This document shows, piece by piece, positions 1 through 12,500 of a stretch of DNA of 64,000 nucleotides. Positions within the stretch are counted from its first letter, which is position 1; the number at the start of each line of letters is the position of its first letter. Source of the DNA: Tausonia pullulans (taxonomy: Eukaryota > Basidiomycota > Tremellomycetes > Cystofilobasidiales > Mrakiaceae); NCBI GenBank assembly GCA_951802195.1, contig OX637631.1:744001-808000 (forward strand), written 5' to 3'. A program made the translations under genes and the position numbers. The notes beneath the pieces were generated by a model. The model searched no databases and was not told where the DNA came from. It was given only the letters and a program-made list of their open reading frames with translations.

Positions 1-113
1 TGGACCGTTCTGTTTTCCCGTCTCCTTCGTCCTCGGTGGAAGCTCTCAACCTCCTGGCTTCTGCTCAAAGCCATCTTGACCTCATCGGTCTCGAGTTAGA
101 CATGAGGCCGTAA
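1..113 (+). CDS. C-terminal end of an unidentified protein, cut by the window edge
   Basis: Frame 3 is open from the window edge to a TAA at 111-113 and reads like a real protein tail: an Asp-Arg-Ser start, a Ser/Pro stretch, then an amphipathic segment ALNLLASAQSHLDLIGLEL and the final residues DMRP. The other two + frames give lower-quality peptides with stops. Only about 36 residues are visible, so no family can be named. The gene converges on Ku80, whose stop lies 140 bp downstream, so the two transcripts probably overlap at their 3' ends. It could also be chance open frame, but the leucine-rich helix-like pattern argues against that. Confidence 0.5.
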   Translation, partial: DRSVFPSPSSSVEALNLLASAQSHLDLIGLELDMRP

Positions 114-253
114 ATAGTCATTCTCGAGATCGCATGAAGCTGCCAGGGCCCTTTTACCCCCCTTCCGCTACTCTCTCTGCGTGTCTCAACTCTGCTGCCT
201 CAACGGTGATTCCAAGAACTGCCCAACGCAAACACCAGCTCCGTCAGTCCAAG

Positions 254-3200
254 TCAGAATGGCAACGATGAGAAGCAGGAACTGTCATGAACCTCGCGGG
301 CCTGCGCATCCGTTGTCTCGCTGATGTCGTATTCGTCCTCGGTGAATGTGATGAGTCCCGTAACTTTCGACACTGCGTGGGAGGTGAAGAAGGACCAGAA
401 GCCCTTGGTTTTGGCATTTGTAGAGTCGCCGAGGTGAGACTTGAGGTCATGGAGAAAGCTGTGCCGGTGAGGTAGGCGAGAGGTGAGAGTGAGACAGCAA
501 TTCTATTAAAGAAGGGCGAGAGAAGGGATTTACTTGTTGAAGATGTTCGGCTCTTCGCCCTATAGAGACCGGCCGATTGATCGACAGAGGGTAGTGTCAG
601 TGCACTGGGATCACTTGGGATTGTGATAGCCACGCACCTCTAGGCACTCGGCCCTTATTCCATGAATGCTTTCGAGTGCCATCTGATAGGCGCCCCGCGC
701 GAGGAGAGCATAGATTGAGCTGGCTGCCTTGTTCATGGCTGCAAGCAAGGCTCATGATTCGATCAATCAGCACGCGCTGTGGTTAAGGCGGAAGATATTA
801 ATTGCACCCAGAGATTGAACTGACGTTCCGTGTAGTCCTCCCCTTTGGCCTCCGCAATCTCTGTCTTGAACGTCTTGAGAGGGTCGATTTCGCTCTCGAG
901 TGCATCAGACCATCCGGGACCACCCGAAAGGACTTCGTCCGCCTCCTGCGGCTGTTTGTTCCCTCCATCCGCGTTGTCTCCGTCGTCTGCAATTGCTATG
1001 TCGGTATTCGAGGAGGAAATGGGCGGCTTAACGGTGGGAAGCGGCGTTGTCATAATGTGAGTCGCAGAGCTGGATCCAGAGTCGAACGGCTGAGAGAGTT
1101 TTGATAAAGTTGGCAGCGTCGGCTTCTTGGCAGGAGGAGGCGCCAGCCCAAGAATTTGGTCGAGGCTTCCCAGACTGCGATGAGACGAATCGGAAAGTGC
1201 CGGTCAGCGAAATAAGTCTCACGCCGTTGAGAAGAGAGAGCAAAAACCGACTCGTCTGCCTGCATCGTCGGATTCTGGCCACGTTTCACCTTCTTTATCG
1301 GCACTGTGCACGGGAAATCCCATCATCAGCAAACGGAAATCCAGAAGTGAGGATGGAAAACTAAGTCCACCTTTGTTGATGTCGAAAACGCGTGCTGCCT
1401 CCCGTGCGGCCTCACGCCCGCCCGCGTCAAGGACCGCCTTCGGAGAGTGGAGGAATCGGACGACCATCGGGTGAGGGGGTCGCATCACCTCACCCTCATT
1501 TGCTGTTAGTTGGTGGAACATGGCCTCTTTGGTCCGGTGAACGGCGAGATTCCAAGAGTCCTCGGGCCTAAAGTAAGGACCCGGCTCCCCACTATAATAT
1601 TACAACCAACTGAGCACAATCTCGTTCACGGGTCGAAGAGTGACTCACTCGTCGGTCTCGCCTGTCGTCGAGAGATCCATGGCGTCGACGAGGGCGGCCA
1701 TGGCGTTGCGCTGCTCGGCCGTCGGAATCTGGCTATGTGATTCAAGCTTCTCGCCGCTCTTACCCACAACGTTCTCGAGCGGAGGAAAGAAGAAGCGCTT
1801 GTAGTCGTCCGCAAAAGGAAGCTGGGACACCGGCGCAACGATCGTTCAGCCTCGTCGTACATCACCACGGACGCGCAGAGGGCATTCAACGCACACAGAC
1901 AAACTCGATGTACTGGGCGCTAGTGCGGCCTTCCTCATCCCTCTCCGAGACCGCCCGGCCGACGCACATCCTCGGCGAGCTGTCGTTGTCATAAACGTAG
2001 CGCATCAAGACCGCCGAGGGCTTGTCCGATGAGAGCATAGCGCCGACCAACGACGAGAGTTGGATCATCGACTTGGCCGAGTTGGGATCTGGCCAAACAT
2101 AGCGAACCTCCCCCAGGAGAAACTCGCGCTCGACCTGTAAGCAAATAGCAACAGAGCAGTCAGTCGAGGCAGAACTAGGGAAGTAGCCCCGTGTAGGCAG
2201 TTGCGATCTAACGAACCTGTTCGAGCGGCATAAATCTGTAGACGTCAAGCCCTCGCTCAGTCGCAAACTTGCCGTCGATCGTGTCACCTTCCTCGACTGT
2301 GAGGAACTGATTGGCGTATTTGAGAGCCATGGAGAGGCTCTCCTTCTCGACTTGCTTAAGCCGACCACCCGTGCCGTCCGCCTCACGGTCTATCACGACG
2401 TGGTACTGGGTGAGGGGCTTGAGGGCGTTGCTGATAACGAGCGGCAGAGGGGGCGGAGGCCGGATCGGGGCGCCTTGTGACTGCGAGTTCGGGTAGGATC
2501 GCTGGGACTGGGCCTGGGAGCTGGGTCTTGCGCCCGCAGAGGTGTCAGTTCTGGGGATATCGGTGCATGTGAACGACACGCACGTTTCACCGGCATGACC
2601 GAGCACAACACCAGAGGACGTGCCGACAGCAACGGGATCGCCACTGAAGTTGTTGAAGGGGGGACGGGGGCCGTTCATCTCCGACGCGTCGAGCGCAGGC
2701 TGACCCGGCTTATACGGCATGGGAATCGATGACTCCCGCACCTGGCTCTTCCTCTGACTCTCGTTACACCCAATTTGGCTCTCACCCCATCCATCTAGAC
2801 TTTCACGCGTCCCGTCGCGTGTTCTCTCGACGGCGATACGCTTCGTGCTCGGAGGGTTGACAACACTCGTCATCTTGCCAATCTTGACAGAGATCTCGAT
2901 AGCGGCCGCGCCGTCGACGGCTTGCGAACCGATCCGAAGGTTGCTCGTCTTGAGAGTCGTCTTGACGGCTTTCATGCTCGGGCCGCGAGCGAGAAGCACA
3001 ATGCGGTAGATGTTGCCGACGACGACCCTCGCCTCTTCGTCTTCGGGAGGGACTGCAGCCTCGATGCGGCGGAAGATGGCCTCGCTGGCCTTCTACTCGA
3101 GGAAGAACAAAGTTAGCTAAGGTCGACCCATTACAGCTCTTAACTGACATTCTGCTTGGAGCGCTTAGTTTCTGGGTTGATATCGAGATGCATCTTGGGA

Positions 3201-4193
3201 TCGTAAAAGCCAAAGCCACTGGTGAAGGAGGTGAAGGCTCAGCATCGTGCCCACGCTGAGGGGCATGTGGCTAGAGATCACTCACGCGACAATAAGCTTC
3301 ATCTGTCTAGTTTGAAGAGTGTTGGTGATCTGATCGATGAGATCCTCATCCAGTTCGGATTCGCCTGGGAAAGAACATGGAGTATGTGGTCTTAAACCTA
3401 GGCAAGATGGAAACAATGTGATAATGATCTCACCGTCGGTCAGAATCGTCACTTCGTAGCGCCACGAAGGCTTGGTCCACTCCGCCTTCTGGGCAAGGAG
3501 ACCGATTGAGACAATAGTAGCAGCGATGGCTAGAGAAGACATTGGTCGCGTTAGAGAGGACGTTGGAGTTCATTCGCGCTTGTTAGGAACCCGGGCCGGA
3601 CAGACCATCACCACGCCTAGGCCCGACGTCGATATCGAGCAGCGAGTCTACCATCCAGGTCGCTGCCGTCATAGGGTTGAAGATGACATCGATGTCATGG
3701 TAGCCATCGGCCGCGTACGGGTTGTTAGTGTCTGGGAGGAGATGCGTCAGATGGGAGGCCAGACGAGTGTGTCGTGTATCGCCTTTTAGCGCATGGCACA
3801 CGCACCACCGCCAAAAGTAACAAGACAGATGTGTTCCGTTTTGCGACCCGTCTGGATCTGGTGTGATGTAACGTCAGAGTGGGAGCGTCAGCCGTCTCAC
3901 AAAAGAGGATGCCGCCCAAACGCGGACAGGATGGGAGGCCATTGTCGCCACGGCAAAAGGAGGATCAGGTAGAACGCGTCTCGATCGATACTCACGAGAT
4001 CAACCATCCGCCTCGAGATGTACTCTTTAGCCCAGTTAAGCTTTTGCACCATGTCGGGTTGTTCCCCGTCCTTTAACACCCGCGGCTCGCCCCCGGGACC
4101 GAGCCGGGGTGTTGGATCGAGGACGCGTTGGCCCATCGACCGCGAGCAGTCGAGGATGAAGACGTGGGTCGTGTAGCCTGCACGGACGGCCAT
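254..4193 (-). CDS. KU80: Ku80 subunit of the Ku heterodimer (non-homologous end joining)
   Basis: Ku80 pairs with Ku70, binds DNA double-strand ends and starts non-homologous end joining; it also acts at telomeres. The N-terminal von Willebrand A domain starts HVFILDCSRSMG (ATG at 4191-4193), followed by a helix KLNWAKEYISRRM. The Ku core follows (about 2200-3000), then the typical segment QLPFADDYKRFFFPPL near 1830, and DPLKTFKTEIAEAKGEDY near 850 at the start of the C-terminal region. The last exons (about 254-720) encode a helical C-terminal domain with FLHDLKSHLGD and KVTGLITFTEDEYD, ending at a TGA at 254-256. Many short introns break the gene, and the reading frame moves between exons. 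Start choice is firm because the VWA domain begins only a few residues later. It diverges from ARP6. Family assignment is secure; individual exon borders were not all resolved. Confidence 0.9.
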
Positions 4194-4437
4194 GGTGTGC
4201 GAGGTGTGGGGCAATCTGTTGCTACTAGGGGTCTTGAAGAAGTTGGTTGTGGTGTTTGATTGGCAACTAACGTTGAAGCGTGGAGAAGAGGGTGAGAGCA
4301 GAGCGGGCTCGGCCGGACGCGTCGGGAGAGACGCGACTTGCCTTCAACTGCCATCCACCCTTTCCTTGAGATCATCGACTTGACAACTGGCAACAACCCG
4401 CTTCTCTCTTCACTCAACCTTGACCCAAGGCCTCAGC
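4194..4437. promoter_or_regulatory. shared divergent promoter of KU80 and ARP6
   Basis: The start codons of Ku80 (-, 4193) and ARP6 (+, 4438) are only about 244 bp apart, so both promoters must lie here or overlap the neighbouring coding ends. No canonical TATA element stands out. The sequence directly before the ARP6 ATG is C/A-rich and typical of a fungal leader. Shared regulation is an inference from spacing only. Confidence 0.6.
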
Positions 4438-6370
4438 ATGACGACCGTGATCCTCGACAACGGTGCCTACTCGATCAAGGCGGGCCTCGCATCTGCTGGA
4501 CCTGAGCCGCGGTCCGTCGCGTCCTCGCTCCCTCTCGCTCTTTCTCCTTCCTGTCTGACTACGTCATGACAGGTACATTCCGAACTCCATATCGCGCTCC
4601 AAGCTTGAGAAGCGAAGTTATGTCGGCGACGAGCTCGACCTTGTCAAAGGGTTTGACAGTTTGACCCTTCGCTCCGGCTTCGACAGGGTACGCCAGTCCA
4701 CGCTCACTTCGCTCCCACAGGCTGATCCGATTCTGATTTTTAAATGTGCTTCTAGGGCTACCTCGTCGGGTGGGATGTGGAAAAACTAGTCTGGGATCGC
4801 ATCTTTTCCCCCTCGGTCCTCAATGTGAGCACGCTTATTCCCGCACAAAAACCAGGTCGCCTCCTCTCGAACATGTACTGACGACACACATGCTGCAGAT
4901 CGACCCGACTACTAGCTCCTTATTAGTCACGGAGCCCTACAACAACCTTCCGCAACTCCAGGATGCGCTCGATCAGATCACATTCGAGGAATACGAGTTT
5001 GACTCATGCCTTCGTAGCACGCGTCAGTCAATCAATAGATCATTCGTCTTCGCCACGCCACCGAAGCTGATTCGATCCTGACTGCTGGGCGGCTTTCTTA
5101 AAGCGGCCTCGCTGCTTCCCTATGATCCAACTCTTCTCTTCCCCGCTTGGCAACAGCCTGGAGGATTCTCGGTCTACCCAGAATGCTCTGTCATCGTGGA
5201 TGCTGGTTACTCGTACACCCACGTAATTCCACTCATGGAGGGCAAGGTGGTCGAGTCGGCTGTTAAACGGTCGGTGTATCCTCCTTTGAGGTAGCGATAA
5301 CTTCATCTGGCGACTGACGAGAATACTCAACGCAAGGATCGACGTCGGTGGCAAGCTCCTCACGAACCACCTCAAGACGCTCATCTCGTTCCGGCAGTAC
5401 AACGTCATGGACCAGACACACGTAGTTAACGACATCAAGGAGGCGACCACATTTGTCTCGCTCGACTTTCGACGGGACCTCGACCTCTGCAAGTGGGTAG
5501 ACCTTTCATCCGTCCTCGACACCTCCCGATCGCTAGGATTCTGAACCACCCCCCTCCCATTCTTCGACAGACGCACTCCTCGTGTGAACCCCCTTGCCCA
5601 GGTCTACGCTCTCCCAGACTTCTCCTCCTCCTTTCGGCATGGCTACATCAAGTCAGGGCCTAATGCTACGCTTTCACCTCGAGCGGTAGCTGCACAGTCA
5701 GGCGGTGACATCAACATGTCCACGTTGGAAGAGGAAGAGGAACAGGTCCTTCATCTTGAAAACGAGCGCTTTAGCGTCCCGGAGGTCCTCTTCACGCCTC
5801 GAGACATCGGTCCGTCTCTTTCTCTCCGATGCATTCTTTGTCTTTCCAGCTGACGAGTGTCGAACGCAGGCCTCGAGCAAGAGGGCTTGAGCGAGACGAT
5901 TGCCCGGTCCATCTCTCTCCTCCCAGAGGATCTCCAGGGCATGTTTTGGGCCAATATCGGCCTTATCGGCGGGACGTCCTCGTGCTCAGGCTTGAAAGAG
6001 CGATTGTGGGTCACTCCTTGTTCACTCGCTGTCCCGATTGGCTAGCTCACACCTCATTCCATTGCCTAGAGAGCGCGACCTGCGCTCCTTGTGCCCAACC
6101 TCCGCTTCCCCTGTTATTTACACCCCGACCGGAGGCGTCCCACCACCAGAGGTGCCTTACCGTGCGGCATGGACGCTCGCTAACAGCCCCGTGTACAAGC
6201 AACTCACGGTCTCGCGGAAGGAGTTCCTCGAATTTGGGAGCGAGGGTATCCGGAAGCGCTTCGCTGATAGGGCGGCGGTGGCCCCGGCTGCCATCAGGGG
6301 GATGGGGGGCCCTTCTGGAAAGGGGGCTGGGGTTGAAGGTAGAGGAGCGGGGCGATCAAAAGGCCGATAG
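4438..6370 (+). CDS. ARP6: actin-related protein 6 (SWR1 chromatin-remodelling subunit)
   Basis: Arp6 is a nuclear actin-fold protein of the SWR1 complex, which puts histone variant H2A.Z into nucleosomes. The start [16 protein letters not shown] matches the Arp6 N-terminus. Later blocks are [17 protein letters not shown] (typical of Arp6 rather than actin), [70 protein letters not shown] and the C-terminal [16 protein letters not shown]. Exons are joined by short GT-AG introns; one removes an in-frame stop near 5081. After the actin fold the protein has a Gly/Arg/Lys-rich tail ending at TAG/TAA-side position 6370, longer than in yeast and likely unstructured. It shares its upstream region with Ku80. 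Assignment is firm. Confidence 0.92.
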
Positions 6371-9300
6371 CATGCATGCGTATATCAGTCTATTCGGGTG
6401 CTAGCTGGTTCTATGGCACTTCGCAGCACCTCCCCGATCTGTTCCAGACTGTCGAGCCCATGACTACATCAACACAGGTCGGCGGTTAACCGGCTCCTTC
6501 TTGGAGCGTCCCTTCCTCGGTTCCACCCCGAGATGAAAACAAGTGTGGGGAGCTGTTGAGACATCACCCCGGACCCGGCCCTTGCATCAGCCGGACCCGG
6601 AAGATCTTGGGAGCCGAATGCGAACCGAAGTTTGTAACCAGACGGAGTCTCGGTTTCCCTTTTTCGAGCAAGGAGTGAAAGCGTTCGGCACAAACCGGCC
6701 AAGAGGCGAACGCTGTTAATTGCTTCTGACGTTCCTTCCAATCAATGGCGCATCCATATGCAACGAGCGGCAGATAGATCCAGCCAGTCAAATAAACGGG
6801 AAAAGGAAGGCGAGAGAGGGAAGTGAGAAGAAGCACGGAAGCACAGACAGGATCAGACGGAGGATCGAGCTCTTTCAACAGGGATCATCGCCCACTCGCT
6901 TTAGAGGACCCTTCCTTCCCAGACGAGAGTTTCAAGCTAAGGAGAAAGAAGGGACGAGCACCCCACATCATTTCAACCCGGGTTTAATGTCTGCCGAGAA
7001 ACACAAGACGCGGGTGCGCGGGGGAATAAAGAAGAAGGAAGGAAAGACGACAGGAAGGAAGAAGGGAAGGAAGCTACGTAGGATCAGATCAGATTCCGCC
7101 CGTCGATCCCAAGCTGGTGATCTTTTGACTGCGTAGTGCGAGGTGGTTTGATTGGCCATGGGCATGCCTCGCTCTTGACCTTGCCCCAAGATCGACGGCC
7201 AGACAAGCTTCGACCGCTTCGGCCGCAGTCAAGAAACGAGCAGGTCGATATCTGCGCTCTGCTTGCAAGTGAGCGGGGTTCAGTTGCAGGAGGCTCTGAT
7301 CTCCTACGATCCTCTAGTCCCTTTTCGACGCATACGCCGGACAATCATCATGAGAAGGGCAGCCCAACTTGACTGTGGCATTTGCTGGCACGGGACTGAT
7401 AGCAACATCGCGGCTCGCAGTCGTGAGGAGACTCGGTGCGCGCTGGCCAGGAGGAAGGGAGTAGAGAAAGGATGAAGATCTGAGTCCTTGCCTTGATAAG
7501 GGTCCTTCGACACAGAGTGCGGAGGTGATTGTAAAGTTATATGGAGGTTTCAATTTTGTCATTACTGAGCCTTTTCAGTGGCAAAGAGATAGGGGGTAGC
7601 AGCGCGCGCCCACCTTCTCTCAAGCTAGCAGCCTATCCAGAGAGGGCAGGACCACCAGCTCCGGTTCAAACCGGTGTGCCGATCGAACACTGAGTGTCTC
7701 GCCCGGAGTCAGACGGCGGACGAAGAGAGAGTGACCGTGGGCACTGAATGAGGATGATATGCAAGGAAGGCCCCAGGAGCTCCATTTAAGTCTCGCAGCA
7801 TGGCTGGCAGCTAGCCGGAGATCGTTGCGCGCGCGCCTCCACCACCGCTGCTCGGTAGCATTCCATCAGCCTCTAAAATAGGTAAAGTCGAGGAAACGGC
7901 CAGCAGCGGTTGCGGAGAAGGAGTAAGAAAGAAAGAAAGACCGAGGGGAGAGGGAGGATGTGCGAGCGAGTGCACGCTCTCCCCAGATCAGCGCCGGTTC
8001 CTCGAGTCCGTAACGGCCGCGGCCGAAGTTCGGAGTCTGCGAGAATGACCGAGGAATGGAAGCAGAGAGAGACCAGAGAGACAGACAAACAGTGTTCCCT
8101 GGTTACGACGTCAACCGGACACGCAGGCCAGCGAGCCATTGCCATGCAGACCAACCATCTCTGCCAGACACAGACGTCCATCACCCGGCTGGTTCATCAT
8201 TTGATCTTCCTTACTTCACCCCCTCCCGTTCTCTCCCTCCCCTCGAACGAACGTCAACCTGGACCTTTCTCTCTTCCTTCCCCTCTCCCTCCCCTTCCCT
8301 CGGCGTCCGGATCCTTTCCGAGAGATCGCCCCGGATCCACCCCGCCTTCAAGCCTCGCCCAAGCGCTTACTTGCTTCACTCGCCCCTCGCTCGCGCCGCC
8401 TCCTTCCTTTCCCAGCGCGTGCTGCAGCCCTCCTTCCCTTGCTTGACGCCGTTAGATCCCATTCACCCAGTGGAACCTTTCGACCCACGGCATCCGACCT
8501 TCCGATCTTTCCCCCTTTCGCTTTCACTCCGACCACCAGCACAATTCGCCGCGCGAACGACAGCAACTCCCGTCAATAGACCGCCTTCTCATCTTCCGCC
8601 CTCTGTCTCGCTTCGTTCCTCCTGCTGTCACCGACCTCTCCGACCGTCGCCCCTCACCACTCGTTCCGCCCATCACTACACTCCCGCCACCGCTGCCACC
8701 CTCGCCACCAGTTCCAGCTCCCTTTGATCGCCCTGGACACCGATCGTCGAGCGCCGTTCCCCCCTACTTCAGACTGCGAGTACATCTCTCAACTCTCGTG
8801 TACTCGTCTTCTCGTCCATCAGACCCTGTCTCTCCGCCCCGTTCTCTCGCGCCTTGCCCGGACATATCGTGATTTAGAGACAAGGCGTCATCGTCCTGTA
8901 TCTCTCGCAGGTGGCCGCGCGTTCTCGCCTGGTCACATCGCGGCCGCGCCACCCCCTTCCTCCCTCCCTGCCCTTTCCTGCGTCCTCATGTACGAACAGG
9001 TTGGCGGTGCGCCGACATGTTTGCACTGTCTTGGAAGCAAGAATGAACTGTCCCTCATCCCATCCTCGCTCATCCTGCCGCCCTCCCGCCCGCTCTGGTG
9101 CTTCCCCCCCGCGGGCCGAGTTGGGCGGCGGAACTACAAGCATGAAGAATCCGTCTCCTCGCCCACTCTCATCATCCCTGAGCCCAGCGCTTTGTCGCCG
9201 TGTTTCAACTCATTTTCGACGAACGCTTGTCGTCGTCCTTAGATGAGCGGTGGCTCACCAGTTGATCCTCCTTCCTCTCTGTCTCTCACTCCGTCTGGGC

Positions 9301-9516
9301 TGGACTCCTCTGGCCTGCCTGCGCCCCGTCCGTCGTCTCTGGGCGCCCTCCTCCCTCCTCCCCGCCCTCGTTGGCCACAGTCAGGTTGCTAGTTCCAGGC
9401 TGACAGCCACTCCGCACCCATCCTTGGCTCCTTGCCTTCTCCACGCCGCGTTTGCTTCTATAGCCAGTCTCCCTTTCGACACCCCCGCTCATCGTCCGTC
9501 CGGCTCGCCCAGCAGG
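6371..9516. other. gene-poor stretch and long pyrimidine-rich leader before the WOPR gene
   Basis: About 3.1 kb without a recognisable gene. The first half (6371 to about 7900) is purine-rich on the + strand with no protein-like open frame. From about 8170 to 9516 the + strand is strongly C/T-rich, with runs such as tctccctccccttccctc, and its open frames are low-complexity Ser/Pro/Leu strings. I read the second half as promoter and 5' leader of the transcription factor at 9517. Genes for WOPR master regulators are known in other fungi for very long upstream regions and leaders; applying this here is inference. Short upstream open frames exist but their use is unknown. Confidence 0.5.
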
Positions 9517-12500
9517 ATGGCCTCGGACGACTCCAACCTCTCGCGGCCCTCTCAGTTCCTCGTCGAGACAACCAAGGATGCCCTCATCTGTTTCGAGGCT
9601 GCCCGTCGGGGTGAGTCTCCGCCCTCCACCTCTCCATCCTTCCTCCTGCACCCTCTCTCTCCCTCTCTCCCTGTCTCTCTGGACTCTTCGTCCTGTCCTC
9701 CTCTCTGTCGCTTCTGCCTGCGCTTTGTGTCGTCCTCATCGACATGCGAAATCAGCCCTCTCGCTCTCTTGCACGACGTCCCTGGGCTTGCGAGATTCGC
9801 CGTCGCTAACCCGTCTGCCCGCATTACGCGTTGTCGTCGTCCCTGTCAGGCATGATCCCTCGGATCACCCGCCGCCTCGTGGAGAAGGAGAGGAGCATGA
9901 TCCGCTCAGGAGCCGTCTTTGTGAGTCCCGTTCTCCGTTCTTGCTCTAACCTGCCTCATGGCCAGAATCTTGGCCAGCGAGTCATGCCACCCTACCCATC
10001 TGCTGCATCCATGCGGGACCCATTCCTGAAATCGCTTTCCCGCCCTTCCCATGCGCACTTGCCCTCCTTTCCCCCCCCCCCCCCCCCCCCCTACTCTTCT
10101 CTTCTCCCCTCCTCCTGCCAGGTGTTTGACGAAGGCGAGAGCGGCATCAAGCGCTGGACGGATGGCCTCATCTGGAGTCCCTCTCGGATTTTGAGCAACT
10201 TCCTCGTCAGTCCTGGTTATGCTTCTCGTCGGGCCAACCCGCCCTTTTCTCCCTCTCTCCCTCTGTTCCAACGGCTCTGGAGCGAGAGCCGGTGGGTTCG
10301 GCTCCGTGCAAAGCCCCTCTCCCCGCGCCCGCGGCCCCGCCTCCCCTTCCTCCCCCTCGTCCTCTTCTTCCCCTTCCTCTCAAGGCCAGCAATGTCACGC
10401 GATGGTATCTGGAATACTTTTCTGGGAGCTTTGGAGCTAAACGACTGCCGATCGCAAGCCTTCGGCCTGGCTCGCCATCGTTTCTTCAATCTCTCTTGCT
10501 CCCCTTCTCCCCCTCTCGTTGACGTGGTTCTGCTCGGGCCAAACCAGACATCCACATGTCTGGCTTGTTGCTGCGCTGCTTGATCAACGTGTGGACAAAT
10601 CCCTCCTTCCCTTTCCTTCTCGCTCTCCTTCTTCCCCTCCTCCCAACGCTCGGCCCTTTGCTTCCCTCCCTCATTTCTCGGGAGCAGTCAACCTCCCGAC
10701 TGCAATATCGCATTCTCAGGTCATGTGGCGTTCTCTTGGAATGGCGACTCCCCCCCCTCCCCCCTCCCCCTCCTCCATCCTTCACAGTGGTGTCTCAGTA
10801 TTCTCAGCTCCCCTCATTCTCAGTCCCTTCGCTCTCAACTTTCCTCCTCGCTTCTCGCTTTCTCCATCTCTTCCCCCGTCCGACCGATGAGGAAGCAGGA
10901 GGGAGCCGGGGTTCACCCAATTTGCCCCCGGGTGAAACGCAACATCTGGGGAAGGGATCTCCCTCGCTTTCGCGATGCCAAATGATGTGCGGCGATCACA
11001 CCTCGTCGTCATCCCTCTTGGTCTCGTTGGGTCGAGAAGGGGTCGTGGATACCGAGTTTTTCTTTCCTTCTCCTTGTGACTCGGGGGAAGAGACGGACCC
11101 TCCTTTTGTGCGAAGGGATCGGTGCTCCTTCTTTATCGAGGCCCCTTCCATTATTTCTCTCTTCTCCCCGCCGTTGCACCTTTCCTCCTCGGTCAGGCTT
11201 GCTTCCAAGGGCTGGAACGCTGATCGCCTTTTTGCTCTTTCACTTCCAACACGTCTTGCATCACAGATATACCGCGAGACCGAAACCCGTGGCGAGCGTG
11301 GCACTCCCGTCGGCAGGCCGCAGCACTCGCGGCCGTCGACTGCTCCAAATTCGCCTCAATCCTCATCGTCATCGCTCCCGCCACAGGCCGGCCCTTCCTC
11401 CTACGGTCGCCGGGCCTCACTCGCCGACGATGGCGCCTCGTCCTCTGATGGACCGTCAGAGGAGCGCAGGCGCGCTGCTGAGAAGGCGCGGGAGAGGCAG
11501 CTCGTCGGCTCGCTCACGACATCATACAAGTTCAAGGAGGGTGGGCTCGTCAAGAAAGTGCGCATACGTTCTCACCTGTCCGCCCTTGATGAACACCCTT
11601 GACACGTCATGTGATCTCCTCTCCCAGACAATATCCGTCACGATCCACGGCGTCGCACAGCACCTCATCTCCTACTACAGTGTCGAGGACGCAAAGTCTG
11701 GCCGTCTACGCTCTCCTTCGACCCTACCTGAACTGTCGGCTCTTGAGATCTCCCCAGATTACGTACGGCAACCTCTCCATTCCTCTGCTTCCAGCATCAG
11801 CCGTGGCTGATTCTTTGCTCCTTCCTTCGCGCACAGCTCCAAGCCAAGCACTTCCGCTTCCCGCCCAAGACGGAGATCGGTCCTGACGGCGTCCTGCGAT
11901 ACCGGTGCGTCGCCTCGCTGCCCGTGTCATCAGAAAGACCTTGCTGACACTCGCGACCGTCCTTCCTTTCCGTAGAGGCGAGCCAGACGAGCCGACGTCG
12001 CCCATACCAGGCATCGTTCCACTTTCGAGCGTACCCCTCCCGCCAGCTCGTCCCCGCACCGGTTCAAGAAGCAATGCACCGGGTGATGGTGGGAGGCCAT
12101 CCTCAAGCTCCGCCTCTCGCCCACGTAAGAGCTCCCTGGCGCTCCAGCCACCACCAGCATCCCAGTTCCGGCCGCCACCCTCGCCTCAGGGCTGGGAGCC
12201 CGGGCCTAACGTCGGATGGGGCGCGCCGACACAACACTCGCCCTCATTCTTTGACCCCGGCGCGCCCAGGGACAGCATGTACCCAGATGGGGTGTCCGCC
12301 CTCAACGGCCATCCGCTCCCGACGCCTCCCTTCGCCTCTCCCTGGATGGCGGACACTCGGGACTCAACGACCGGTGGCGCATCGTACACCCACCCGTCCC
12401 ACCATGGCGGTCACCATTCGGGCCAATCTTCGCCGCACTTCCAGCCTTCGCCGACGTTCCACGACGAGCAGCTCTACCGGCCAGACATCCCGACGCGGTC

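Noticed and set aside
7650-7690. ggttcaaacc, similar to a tRNA T-loop
   Set aside because: No matching acceptor stem, anticodon arm or D-arm in the 70 nt upstream; not a tRNA.
8056-8727. Long Ser/Pro/Leu-rich frames upstream of the WOPR gene
   Set aside because: Typical of pyrimidine-rich leader DNA; no domain, no consistent exon phase.
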